NCBI GenBank assembly: GCA_023678885.1
Contig: CM042966.1
Location: 21,962,028-22,026,027, forward strand
DNA length: 64,000 bases
Origin: Pogostemon cablin
Lineage: Eukaryota > Streptophyta > Magnoliopsida > Lamiales > Lamiaceae
Reading direction: 5' to 3'
The position numbers and the translations under genes were made by a program. Of the stretch, positions 34,781 to 45,243 are shown one piece after another. How positions within the stretch are numbered: the first letter of the stretch is position 1; every line of letters begins with the position of its first letter. Under the pieces are notes generated by a model that saw only the letters and a program-made list of their open reading frames with translations, was not told the origin of the DNA and ran no database searches.

Positions 34781-35064
34781 TCTTTGTCTCACCGCTAATC
34801 CATCAATCAAGGATGGGCAATCATGAGTGGAATGGAGTGTGGTTGTACAAATTCTACATGGCTGAATATTCTGACCATAGTAACCATGATACCGATCCAT
34901 TAAAAGCAAGCGTACAAGGAGAGAAAGTGATTATTCACGAAAAATCAGAAAAGTCAAAACAGAGCAGACCTGACATTGAAGGGTTCAGTGTTAGTGCTCT
35001 GCTAGGCAAAATTGGAAAATATAAATTAAAAACATAAAAAATTCAACCAAATTCGGGATTACTC

Positions 35065-35087
35065 CCCAACAACGGAGCCAAATTTTG
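35065..35087 (-). other. Primer binding site of the nested element
   Basis: The minus strand reads AAATTTGGCTCCGTTGTTGG then GGA. This matches the TGGCGCCGTTG(C/T)CGGGGA site of Athila-type elements with a C-to-T change in the CpG. It directly follows the LTR end CATCA. Confidence 0.7.
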
Positions 35088-36795
35088 ATGTGCTTTCGCT
35101 GGCACCCAAAAATAAAATTTGTAATTTTCCAAACAAACCCACTAAGAATGTAGAAGGGTAAGTAAGAGTCGAAACCACAGAGAATAATTGAACTTTAATT
35201 GAATTTAATGTGTTTTTAAAAGTAGCCAGAGAGGGGGGATTAGATTGAGACTAATAACTAATAGACATAAAAGAAACAATTAAAATAACAAGAATAATAA
35301 AATTAAGATATTGTATAAAACAAACCTAGTACAAGGATTTGACCCTCTCCCATATCCTAATTTACATGTATGAAATTCCTAAAAAACCAACAAGTTCATA
35401 AACTTAAGCCCCTAAGTTAACGGTATGACCAATTAACTCGAAATATCCTTAAGTTTAATAACCTAGGGTACAACCTCTAGATTAAACTATTCTCGAGTGA
35501 CCCTATGGATTCGAACTCGATAATGCATTAAGATTTAGATATTAGGACTACTAGGCTATGAAAACGGACTAAGAATTATACAACCTAAATTTCGTGATTT
35601 CAAGAGATACTCCCTCATTTTGCTTAACTATCTACACCTAAACCTTTGTTTGTCCTCAAGCAAAACAAGACCAAAACAAGGCATAGGAAAAATGAGATTA
35701 AACTATTCTCGAGTGACCCTATGAATTCGAACTCGACAATGCATTAAAATTTAGGTATTAGGACTACTAGGCTATGAAAACTGGCTAAGAATCATACAAC
35801 CTAGAATTCGTGATTTCAAGAGGTGCTCCCTCATTTTGCTTAACTACCCACACCTAAACCTTTGCTTGTCCTCAAGCAAAACAAGACCAAAACAAGGCAT
35901 AGGAAAAATGAGATAAAACTATTCTCGAGTGTCCCTATGGATTCGAACTCGACAATGCATTAAGATTTAGATATTAGGACTACTAGGCTATGAAAACCGA
36001 CTAAGAATCATGCAACCTAGATTACGTGATTTCAATAGGTACTCCCTCATTTTGCTACTCAATTCACAAACATGTAACAATTACGGATTATAATATGTAA
36101 AATAGCTATTAAACAATCAATCACCTATTGAGAGGGGCAGTCTAAACAAGCAATTGAAAAATCAAGATTCACATCAAAGCCAATCACAAAATAAATTCAT
36201 AAAATAGGTTGATAATATTATTCATAATCAAACATGAAATTTAATCTACGAAGTTCACAATCCTTGGACTAGAAAATGATTTACATAATTGAAACTAAAT
36301 TAAATTAAAAACAATAAAACACGTGTTCTTCATGAGTGGGTGCGCCTCTTTCCCCAGGCCAATCTGCCTTCTGCCTTGCGTCCCAACGTGTGTGATGAGT
36401 GATGGATGGTGCGTGAGTTAATATAATCCCAAAATCATAAATTAATTCCTCCAATTAAATTACTTGATCACCTTCCCTTTTTTAGTTGTCCAAGTTCATT
36501 GTATCTTTTCTTCCTTTGGTAAGTTTCCATTTTGCTCTTCAAATCAAATCTCTCCTTATTATTTCTTGGTCAACTCTTTTAATATCCTGCAGTAATGATA
36601 ATTGTAACAACCACAAAATAATTTATTGTGACTGTACAATTTCTCTCATTTTTGGCATGTTTCAATAAGAAATAAAATAATTAAAGTATAAGTGTAGAAA
36701 ATATAAATAAGTCCTAATTACATTAAATAATTCACAACTCAAGCGTAAATAAGTGAATTTCATCCAAAATAATCGTTTAAAATTGCGACTTATCA
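35088..36795 (-). repeat. LTR of the nested element
   Basis: The minus strand starts TGATAAGTCGC and ends GCACATCA. It adjoins the primer site. It includes the 216-bp tandem array and an AT-rich U3-like end. It carries the AAACCACAGAGAATA word typical just inside gypsy LTRs. Confidence 0.65.
35481..36056. repeat. 216-bp tandem array, about 2.7 copies
   Basis: Units start at 35481, 35697 and 35913 (period exactly 216). All hold ACTATTCTCGAGTG, GGACTACTAGGCTATGAAAA and ACTCCCTCATTTTGCT; the third is cut after that word. Confidence 0.93.
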
Positions 36796-36878
36796 CACTT
36801 GCTCAACGGAAGGAACCAAGTGGGGAAAGACACTGCGACACTATTTACTCGAAGACGATAATTACCCTTCAACCAAAA

Positions 36879-37682
36879 CTAGGCGTGCTCCCAACTCCTA
36901 CCGATAACATCGGAAGCACCAACAAAGCGATGGTTATCATGAGGGAGCAAGTAAAAACCATCATAACGACCAGAGGCAACATAGAAAAAAAGATACTCCA
37001 ACTCGAAAGGGTCCTGGATAGTGTGGCCCAGCACATGGAACAAGGACATGGTAGATATCAAACGTAGCCAGGAAGAAGACAACAGTTGTCCGATAGCCAT
37101 GTCCCACCTTTGCAATAGTAAACCAACAACAGGCAGAATAGGAAGGTGCAAACCAGCCTGAAATAAAGAGTAATAGAAGACAGTGCACTCGGGAGGAGGC
37201 TCAGTAATAGGAACATCATTACCTGGAGAAATGAAACCTACATTGGAATTACCGAACAACTGGTGGATTTTCTCCAGGTGTTCAGCAGAAAGTCTAGAGG
37301 GCGGCACCCACTCAAGACGCTGAGCCATGTAGCAAAGGGCAATCCCTATATCACCAATATCTCGACGCACCGGGAGATAATCCATCGGGTTCAGGGGCAA
37401 GAGAGCAACATATTCTTTATCGATGGATATCGACACACTACCAGCGGCTACAGTAGGTACAACGGGAACACTCAGCCTGTCAGGTGAAGGAACAGGAGGT
37501 AGATTACCACCGAAAGATGAAGAAGTAGACAAATTCCTTGAATTTGGTCGGGGCCGCCTCCGGAGGCGATTGGAGCTACGAACACCAAGCCGGACATGCC
37601 TTTCCGGCGTAGAGTCAGAGGTGTTAACCTCTTGAACATCAGCCAGCGGAGGAGTACCTTGACTAGCCATCACCAACAACAA
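36879..37682 (-). pseudogene. Antisense ORF B of the gypsy element, N-terminal PF04195-like part
   Basis: An open minus frame of 267 codons, probably starting at 37670 or 37682. It has a basic, Ser/Pro-rich N-terminus, then from about residue 165 the pattern F-Y-x-S-L-F-x-A-G-L-H-L-P-I-L-P, Q-L-L-S-S-S-W-L-R-L-I-S and G-R-Y-D-G-F-Y-L-L. This is the layout of the putative gypsy-type transposon domain (PF04195/Transposase_28), found in plant retroelement extra ORFs. The frame ends at a TAG (36879) just after a GTAGGAG that could be a splice donor, with the acceptor beyond the nested element near 32200. Reads opposite to gag-pol. Confidence 0.7.
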
Positions 37683-38211
37683 AAACGGAAGTTAGGGTTT
37701 AGCAGAGGGGGAATATAAGGGAGATTTCAGAGAATGCCAAAAATTAAGGAAAGGAGTTAAGGGGGAAATACAAGGAAATATGCAAGAGATTTGAATTTCA
37801 AAAATAGAAGTCGAAAGATATCTAATAGAAAGAAATACAACCCACGTCATGAATAGACAGGGTGAACCAAAAATGGCAAAGATCAGACAGATGGGAAGGC
37901 AAGACTTTACAACTTCCAAGGAAAATAAGGGGCGTAGATTAATCCACGTGGCGCCAGATCAAAGACGTGCCAAACCACGATAGAAAACGGCTGTTATACT
38001 CAAAAGTAAAAGAAAAATTACCAGAATACCCCCAAAAGGTTAGTCAACATAAAATCAAATACTCCATTTCATAAGGGAAGAATTACAGAGTGTGGGAATT
38101 TCATAGAAGAATCCTACAACTCGGAGAAAAAAAGAAAAATACATGGAATATTCATAATATACTCAAATAAAGGAGTCCATCCGATTCGGTACCGCCTCGG
38201 TAAAACTTCAT
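37683..38211. other. Spacer between the two antisense ORFs
   Basis: AT-rich and without a frame. It should contain the end of antisense ORF A and the promoter or leader of ORF B on the minus strand. Nothing specific was recognised. Confidence 0.35.
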
Positions 38212-38436
38212 TTGTCGGCGGGGATGCCTTCGGAATCAGTAACACCCATAGACTTCAAACTTCCACCTTCAGGCGGCACACCCTCGAAAGAGCCTAGGGG
38301 GCTCCGGAAGCCATCGAACCCAACGAGATATCGGCTGTTTCAGTACTACCAGAAGGGGAATGGTTTCCGAAGAGGGAGAAACCATGGGAACAGTAACAGT
38401 CTCGGAAGGCTGAAATTCGAAAACAGTAGCAGTAAC
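38212..38436 (-). pseudogene. Antisense ORF A, last part beyond the solo LTR
   Basis: With the solo LTR and one GTAAC removed, the minus frame that ends at 39824 runs on without a stop through most of this stretch (Val/Thr/Pro/Ser-rich), to a TGA near 38276. This supports a single antisense coding region interrupted by the LTR. Confidence 0.5.
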
Positions 38437-39823
38437 TATTGGATTGTATAATAAAAGTCTAGCTTTAGTATGAACAATGTTGTAACAATTTATTTGAAAT
38501 GAGAATCATATGATCAAATGATTGCGTCTTATAATTTATTTATATGTTCGATGCAATAGTCCACTTACTTTATACTGTAGATAATATGTTGTGCGACAAC
38601 ACGCGGAAGATCATATTATCGGTTTTCTTATAAAGTATAGACAGATGCTCACAACCGAGATAGAGGGGACTCTCTATCGGGATGGTTGTAGTGTGGTTTG
38701 GTATTAGCTTGTCTTGGCTATAGAATCACATTAGTGCACTTTGTGTGTATTGAGCGGGACCGCTTGAGATCGTTCGACTAATACTGACTTATAGGAGAAC
38801 TTGATCTCAGTTATTATGGATGTTCGTACTCTTAATCCCTATACAATAACCTTGATACGTAGGGCAGTATGTATTTCTTTGATTCATCAATGGGTGAGAT
38901 TTACATGTAGTAAATCAACAAACTCGGTGAGTTGGGAAATAGTGTTGTCACTATGGTGTGTTGTTGATTGTAGAAGGAATCTGTGTCCGTCATAGGTTGA
39001 TGATGTCCCCTTGAGGAACTCATAAGGATTATCATGTAAATCCTGCAAGTGGATTTATTCCGGCATGATAATGAGGTTGAGTGGTACTACTCTCGGATGA
39101 GATATTAATTAATGGAGTTGTCAGTAACTTAATTAATTAATGGACATTGTATATCTTAAACATGGATAGACTAACGGGCTCATAATAAGAAGGAGTCCAT
39201 AACGTATTTATGAGATTAGAACGGTAGTGCAGTAATAATATTTTAGTGGTATATATTATTATTATTGGACTTAAGTATAAGCTTTAGGCTAAGCTTGGAT
39301 ACTTAAGCCCAATAGAGGCCCAACTCTAATTTCTCCTCCTGGTCCATGCTGTAGCCCATATATAAGTCATTTCAGCTGTCCAGAAACCCTAATCAATGAG
39401 ATTAATCATGCCTAACACTGTGAGGAGGGTGAGGGAACAGCAGATTGAGAAGATCTCGAGGATCGTCGCCCACACGACATCGAGATTGGACTTGGGAATA
39501 CAGTTGAAGACTGGAAGGTTGTTTGCTGGTGCTGTCCGCCACCTTCTACGATTTTTATAAAATTTTACAGACTTCGGAACAGAACGTGTGATATACTGTG
39601 AAAGCCAGGGAAGAGAGGATCGTTTTGGCATATAGATCAATCAATTCCGAGATCGGATGAGAGAGTTATGCCCAAAACGGTGAGGCTACGCAGGCTGGTG
39701 GCGAGAATCCATCAACATACCCTGGTGAAAGGTAATAAATTTCTATGTTTCTTTCTTTCGCTAACTGTTAGAAATGTATGGAACCATAACGAGTCACGTT
39801 AGCCAAACAATCGAATGCCAACA
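38437..39823 (+). mobile_element. Solo LTR, family 1, copy A
   Basis: 1387 bp, starting TATTGGATTGTATA (canonical TGTTGG) and ending CGAATGCCAACA. Perfect 5-bp duplication GTAAC at 38432-38436 and 39824-39828. TATA-like TATATAAG at 39359-39366. There is no internal sequence, so it is the product of LTR-LTR recombination. Same family as 57883-59108 and 62257-63648. Confidence 0.95.
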
Positions 39824-42750
39824 GTAACAACCTGATCAGATGTACTTGTGGCACCAGATCCGAGAACCTCGGGTTCCACAAATGGTTCCTGGATAGGCAC
39901 CTCCACAGATTGGGTGGGAAGGTCCACGAGAAGATCCTCAGCCTTAGAATCGGCCGTAGCAAATTCCAAAACATCATCGGCAAAGGCCTCATCTGACTCC
40001 ATTTCCAAAACCTCATCAGAATCTTCATCGGGAAGTTCAGTATCGGTGATAAAATTGGAATACTCACCAAGTAACCCAAATCAAGTTTCTTTTTCAAAGA
40101 TTCACTCGGAGGCGTTTTCTCTTGACTGAGGGCTTGACGAAGGATATCGCGCATACCATCCAAACAGTCGAGGTAAGATTTCTCAGAAGAAGCTTTTGCC
40201 ATGGTAGCAGAGGAAGAGCAAAAGCAATAAATCTTGGCCTTAGGAAGAACAACGTTCTCATAGTAAGGTTTCCCAACTCCAAGACTCTCTTTTCTTTCTC
40301 GGAACTGGCCAGCAAGCTATTATACCGAGCACGTAGGGTCTTGAAACTCTCTTCGACCTCGGCTTTCTTATCCTGCTTGACCTTTAATTCCCCTCGGACT
40401 TGAGCCTCGACAGTACTCGTTGCAAAGGCCTTCCGCTTATGGACTTTTATTCTATGAAGGAGCAGGGTAACCTCATCCTGCAAATGAGATTCACGTCTTT
40501 CCAACTCAAAGAGATGATGCATGGCATTGGCAACATGGAGTACTTGCCGACCCAGATAGCTGGCGGTACTGTGAAGGGATGCCCCGCAGCTCCTTGGTAC
40601 AACTCTTGAAAGGGAAAGCAGCAGCGTGGGCTAGGCAAGCTGGAGTGTCGAAATCGAACAAAGGCTCTTGAGTACGAACAAAGGTCTTGCCAGCCTCATC
40701 TAGATGTCCATATTTCTCGGAAAGTTCCCTGTCGATTATCTGGTTTACTGGAAGATACGGAGTAGCCTCTTCCAATATAGACAAAGCAGGAGGGGCAGTC
40801 TCGGTTGACGAACAGTCGTAATCCCAAGAGGGCAAAGGGATCTTCCCCTGATAATATCGCCAAATCTCTGAAGGAGATAGTAAGGAACAGGATTGCCTGA
40901 GGGACCCTCAAAGGGCATTCCCTGGTGACTCGGATCGAGAGTAGTCGGATGCTCAGGGGATAGACGGAATGAAGTACCAGGAGTGTCAGAAATGCCAGCC
41001 GGAGACTTGGCAGGGGCTTCAAGAGAAGGGGAAGAGCTGATATCACAGATGTTCAAGGTCTCCCGAGGGGCAGAATTAGGTACACTAGAGGAGCTAACAC
41101 CAATACCGCCAACGCTGTCGTCTCAGATCTTCTTCAGAGGGCGAACGACAAAAGTTGTACTCTTTATTAAAACTTTCATCTTGCAGACTATACTTCCTCT
41201 TGGAGACAATGGATTTGGCAACAATGGCCTTAGAATTATCCCTCTTAAACTTTGTGGCTTTAGGGGCTCTTTTTGAAACATTCTCTCCAGCACCTGAGGT
41301 TTTCCCCTTGATAGTACCAATATCTCACCTCGGAGAGGGAAGATCAGAAGAATCACGGATCTTGATAGCCTTGAGGGGCTGCACAGCAAAAGGGGCTTCG
41401 GAAATTTTCCTGGAAGGGGCCTGAGAAAACTTCTTTTTTCCCTTGCTGAGTGCGGCCTGTTTACGAGCAGAGGGAAGGGTAGCAATACTGGCAATATCAG
41501 ACATGAGGCGCTTCTCCTCCCTGAACATAATGGAAAGGAAGTTAAATACAGAAGAAAAGCAAAGATAGAAGTAGGAAAAAAACTATCACAAAACCATCAA
41601 AGGAATGAAACAAAGGACGCAACAACAAAAAAATCATCTGGCATGGCTATAACCGAAGAAGTAAAGCCAACAGTGAAGAGATTAATGCAGGTAAAAATGG
41701 ACTGGTAATGGCGCTCCTTCTCGGGGAGATTACGAATACAATGGAAGGTGTCTTGAAATTCAGATGACAACTTCTCAAGAGCGCACGACTCACTTACTGC
41801 ATAAAATAAGAGGAAAATGTTACAATATTTCGAATGGTGAAGAAAGGAACTGAAATACAAAAACGCACTAAGATCAGGTTTGAAGAAGAAACTCTTAGGG
41901 AACACGGTGGGATTTTGAGGGTCCTCGGAATCAAAGACACAAGGACCCCTCCATGTCCCACGAACCCAAATCCAGTGATATTTCCACTTTTTGACTGAGT
42001 TAGGCAAAGAGACAACCAGGTTAGTGTGACGAGGTGCCAAATAGTAATACCCTTTTATCCTAGCATTCGGGGTAAGTCGATACAGAAAATTGATCTCAGA
42101 GGCACTCAACAACGGATACTTTAATAAATGGAAAAGAACTAAAATCCCCATAAAGGCAGCCCAACCATTAAGAGCCAACTGAGCAGGGGCTATACCCCAA
42201 AAATCGAGAACATCCCAGATACAGGGATTAAGAGGGAACCGAAGGCCAAGCTCAAACTGCAATTCATAAGCTGCAACAACATTTGATAGGGAAAAACACA
42301 TTCGAGCATCGGAAGAAGGAAGAATTCAATATCATCCCCGTATTGGAATTTACCGATGGCAATAATGGTATTTTTCTCTAGCCAAGAATCGTCAATAATA
42401 GAAGGGAAGTCCTCGGCAGAAAAGGGAACTCCATCTCCCCACTCCGGAAGCTTCCTGAGATAAGCCACCAACCCGGGATCGGTGTCGACTATATTGGCGC
42501 TGTGTTTTAAACTAAAATTCGACACGAAGTCGGTAACCAGCTGGTCAAAGGTTAATTTATAAAGGGAACGAGAACTCGAACCCTCTTCTTGATGGGGAGA
42601 AGAAGACCCAGCACTCCCGAGTGAATAGTTCATGAAGGGGATTTCAAAGGAGAAATGAAACCCTTGCAGTCCATGATTCACGAAATTATAGGAGGAGAGG
42701 AAACGATACACAGAGGAAAAAGGATAGAAAACCCTAGACGACGACAACAC
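39824..42750 (-). pseudogene. Antisense ORF A of the gypsy element, PF04195-like plus coiled coil
   Basis: Minus-strand pieces in order: 42750-42310 (likely start 42633 or 42750; Y-L-R-K-L-P-E-W-G-D-G and an acidic stretch), 42301-41597 (E-L-G-L-R-F-P-L-N-P-C-I-W-D-V-L, L-N-G-W-A-A-F-M-G, I-K-G-Y-Y-Y-L-A-P-R, W-K-Y-H-W-I-W-V-R-G), 41528-41123 (Lys/Ser-rich), 40835-40506 (L-S-E-K-Y-G-H-L-D-E), 40522-40094 (Glu/Lys/Leu-rich coiled coil) and 40008-39824. The second piece is a good match in layout to PF04195 (putative gypsy type transposon). An intron-like AG acceptor (TTATGCAG) lies near 41800. Frameshifts near 42320 and 40520. Confidence 0.72.
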
Positions 42751-43117
42751 AAAGAACTCAAAAACACCAGGAAGAATAAGTTGGGGAAAGTGGGAAGAAA
42801 AGGGGAGAAGAATGGTACCTGGAGGAGAAGGGAGAGCGTACAGTACAAGGGAAATCGCAACCGTCAGAGGAAAGATAGAAAAGGAAAAATCAAAGGGAAA
42901 GAAATGAGAGAGGAAGGTAAACTAACAAAATTTTTAAAATTTGAATTAAAACACCAAATACCGGAGATACCCCCAACCTTGCGAAAATATCTCGGCGACC
43001 CCGGTAATCAAGAAACTGGAATAATGTGGGACCAAGATCAGAAACTGAAGTGAAAGAAACAGGAATCATACATACTGAAGCATGAGGGATATAACTTACA
43101 AAATACGGGTCAACCCT

Positions 43118-43144
43118 AGATAATCTCAAGCCATGAGATTATCT
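43118..43144. repeat. Perfect hairpin next to the polypurine tract
   Basis: Arms AGATAATCTCA and TGAGATTATCT are perfectly inverted with loop AGCCA. It ends a few bases before GCTCGAGGGGCTAA and the 3' LTR. Confidence 0.92.
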
Positions 43145-43146
43145 CA

Positions 43147-43160
43147 GCTCGAGGGGCTAA
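43147..43160 (+). other. Polypurine tract of the gypsy element
   Basis: GCTCGAGGGGCTAA directly before TGTTATGG. Short and interrupted, but in the correct place. Confidence 0.6.
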
Positions 43161-44132
43161 TGTTATGGGTATTATATCCCCCATGCCGAATGGACAAGAA
43201 GCCCAACAAGCTAATGTATTAGGAGGAAGAAGCCCAACTACAAAGAGGTCTAAGGATGAGGAAAATGACGAATCAGGGACTGACGGCAATCCAAACAGGA
43301 AGGCCCATGCCCAAAAGACACACTTTGGAGAAGAACCAAGAAGAAGCCCAGGAGATGAGCCCATCATCAAGGGCTGGGGAAGCCCAAGAAAACAAGGTCA
43401 GGAAAGGGCCGAAAGAGTAGAAAGCACAGTAAAAGGATAGAGGGCCGAGATCCCTCGGCAGAACACCCCAGCTCCGAAGCCGAGGGAGACATCCAAGAAC
43501 TTGGACGAATAGCAAAGGCTCAGAAACCAACCCATCCGACGACTGAGAGGAATATCAGAGCTATTGGGCAAAGTACAAAGACAACCATCAGAACGACTAG
43601 TGGCGACAGGCTAGAGGACAAGAATAACGGTAAGAAGGGATGTCTTGGGAAGCACTCTCACACTAGAGGACAACACACAACAGGCACGTCTCTCTTCATC
43701 CACCAATAGGAAGCAAGCAAAGGACAGGGAATGACCTGCTGCGCTCCGCAAGACATCTGGTGGCTCTCTGCACCGGTTGCCGAAAGTCGTCGATGTACCA
43801 GCAGCCTCCATTTATGGCTGCTTGTCTTTGTCCAGGTAGCACCACGGGATTGGACAATCGTTAGGGTTTTGTTGGTAGTATAAATAGCTTCTCTCACAAG
43901 AGAGAAGCAGGTAACTCATTCTCACTAGAGACATTACAATTGTAATTGAAAGGGTTCACGAGTGTTGTTCTTAAGGAGAGTAATAAAAATCAGTTAAGGC
44001 TTTTGATTGGATCTCCCATCTCTCACATATTTACTTGTTTGTTGTGTTTGATTGTGATCGTTATTGACTCAGTTGCACTATAATCTCTTATCCCTTAATC
44101 ATAAATTAACTAGCTAAGAACACACATCAACA
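43161..44132 (+). repeat. Gypsy 3' LTR
   Basis: 972 bp, same termini as the 5' LTR, TATAAATA at 43879-43886. Many substitutions against the 5' LTR show an old insertion. Confidence 0.93.
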
Positions 44133-44137
44133 TAGCT

Positions 44138-45234
44138 AATCGTGAATTTTGAGATTATAATATATTTATACTATTTTAATCCTTATTCCAACTTAAAACG
44201 TAGCATTATTAGATTCATTAATTATTCGTGTGTAATTAGATATGTGTAAAGTAAAAAGATATTAAAAAAATATTTTCCAGAATATTTATTGAAATGACAT
44301 GAGAATATAAAATTTGATCTTATATTTTTTTTCCAAATTCAATTTAATCAGGTAATTTTGTTATTTTTATTTTTTACTTTTATAATTTTAGTGATTTATT
44401 TTAATTAAAATTCTATAATTTATTTTAATTTTTTAATACAGGTAAACTTTCAAATTATTTTCAATCACCGAACAAACTTTCAAATTTTAAAAAATATATA
44501 TATATTAAGGAACAAACTTCTTTTGCTTAAACATTACTAATTGACTCCATACCGAGATATTCTCAAATTTTGAAAGCATCCTATTTAATTTTTGAAACAA
44601 AATTCGGCAATATCCTAACGAAGGTTTTACAAATTTTTGGGTACATGTCCAGCCGAAATTGAACCATTTTTTCAATGAACCAGGTTCGAAATTTTAAACT
44701 CCAATTTTAACACCCAAACATTATACGACTTTAATTTATCTTTCAATCATATATTAAATTTAAATTAAATCAATAATTTTACTAACCCACAACCAATTTA
44801 ACCATTAATTACACAAATTCACTAACCCACAAATGTTATAATACAAAGCATGATTTGATGAGGAATGTTGTGTAAAATTATACATTTGCTCTATTATTTT
44901 ACTTGTTCCATATTTTTATGTTTTGGGTGTACAATTTAGTTTCATTTTTTAACTTCTCTTTTCTCTTCTCTTCTTCTATCTTCTCTTCTTTGCTCTTATG
45001 TTGTTTTCTTTGTAGTGATGCGTGTGATGTGTGTGTAAGTGAGTGTGTGTTTTTGGTGTGAATGTGTTTTAAGTGTAGTGATGGATGGGTGTAGATAGCA
45101 AAATGAGTTTTTTTTTAATTTAATTAATGGGTTAGGGTTTAAAAAAGGGGTAAGGTTATAATTGACATTTCACACATTTTTTTTCTTCAATTCGGGTGCC
45201 TTAAGCAAAGACCCGGATGACAATAACACCTCCC
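44138..45234. repeat. MULE core and right arm
   Basis: From about 44590 to 45234 it is the inverse of the left arm. The last 20 bases are the terminus. The part 44138-44590 is AT-rich core. Confidence 0.8.
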
Positions 45235-45243
45235 TAATATAAT

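Larger units (their letters stand above)
32280..36795 (-). mobile_element. Nested Athila/gypsy-like element, atypical left end
   Basis: CACTT flanks both sides (32275-32279 and 36796-36800); the ends read TGATAA...TTATCA. On the minus strand it has a 1.7-kb LTR-like block (36795-35088), a primer site next to it, a gag-like frame and the pol-terminal landmark (CGCTTGTTGGGAGGCAACC) near 33890-33950. A second LTR should lie at 32280 rightwards, but that sequence does not resemble 35088-36795 beyond a GCACAT word. So the element is either rearranged, an unusual non-autonomous form, or the flank match is chance. It sits inside the likely intron of antisense ORF B. Confidence 0.5.
42751..43160. other. 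Region between antisense ORF A and the 3' LTR
   Basis: A purine-rich plus-strand stretch runs from 42655 to 42910. The last part holds an 11-bp-stem hairpin and the polypurine-type tract. An antisense promoter would be expected here or in the LTR, but I see no clear TATA. Confidence 0.4.
22356..44132 (+). mobile_element. Tat-lineage Ty3/gypsy retrotransposon with two antisense reading regions
   Basis: LTRs 22356-23290 and 43161-44132 begin TGTTATGGGTATTATAT and end with (T/C)AACA. Flanks TAGTT (22351-22355) and TAGCT (44133-44137) are a 5-bp duplication with one transition. The sense strand carries gag, protease, reverse transcriptase, RNase H, a second archaeal-type RNase H and integrase (23.4-29.15 kb), the Tat signature. 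A post-pol region has an 81-bp tandem array. Between 30.5 and 42.8 kb the minus strand has two long coding regions. Total length is 21.8 kb, about 15.9 kb without the two nested insertions. Everything is broken by stops and frameshifts. Known relatives with antisense extra ORFs are Grande and Retand. Confidence 0.92.
14907..45234. mobile_element. MULE-like foldback element, non-autonomous, host of all insertions between 15.2 and 44.1 kb
   Basis: The left terminus GGGTGGCACTATTGCCACC is matched by GGGAGGTGTTATTGTCATCC read on the minus strand from 45234. The 9-bp flank TAATATAAT is identical on both sides (14898-14906 and 45235-45243); 9-bp duplications are the Mutator hallmark. The arms are long: 14907-15196 plus 21781-22150 align in inverse with about 45234-44590, sharing for example TCATTTTGCTATCTACACCC and GTTGAAAATCAGAACT-type segments. 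With the copia and gypsy insertions and their duplications removed, the element is about 1.96 kb. No transposase frame survives in the core (22150-22355, 44138-44590), so it is a MULE-MITE or foldback. Confidence 0.85.

Noticed and set aside
14898..45243. Single large autonomous transposon or giant virus-like element of 30 kb
   Set aside because: The interior is explained by separately bounded insertions with their own duplications.
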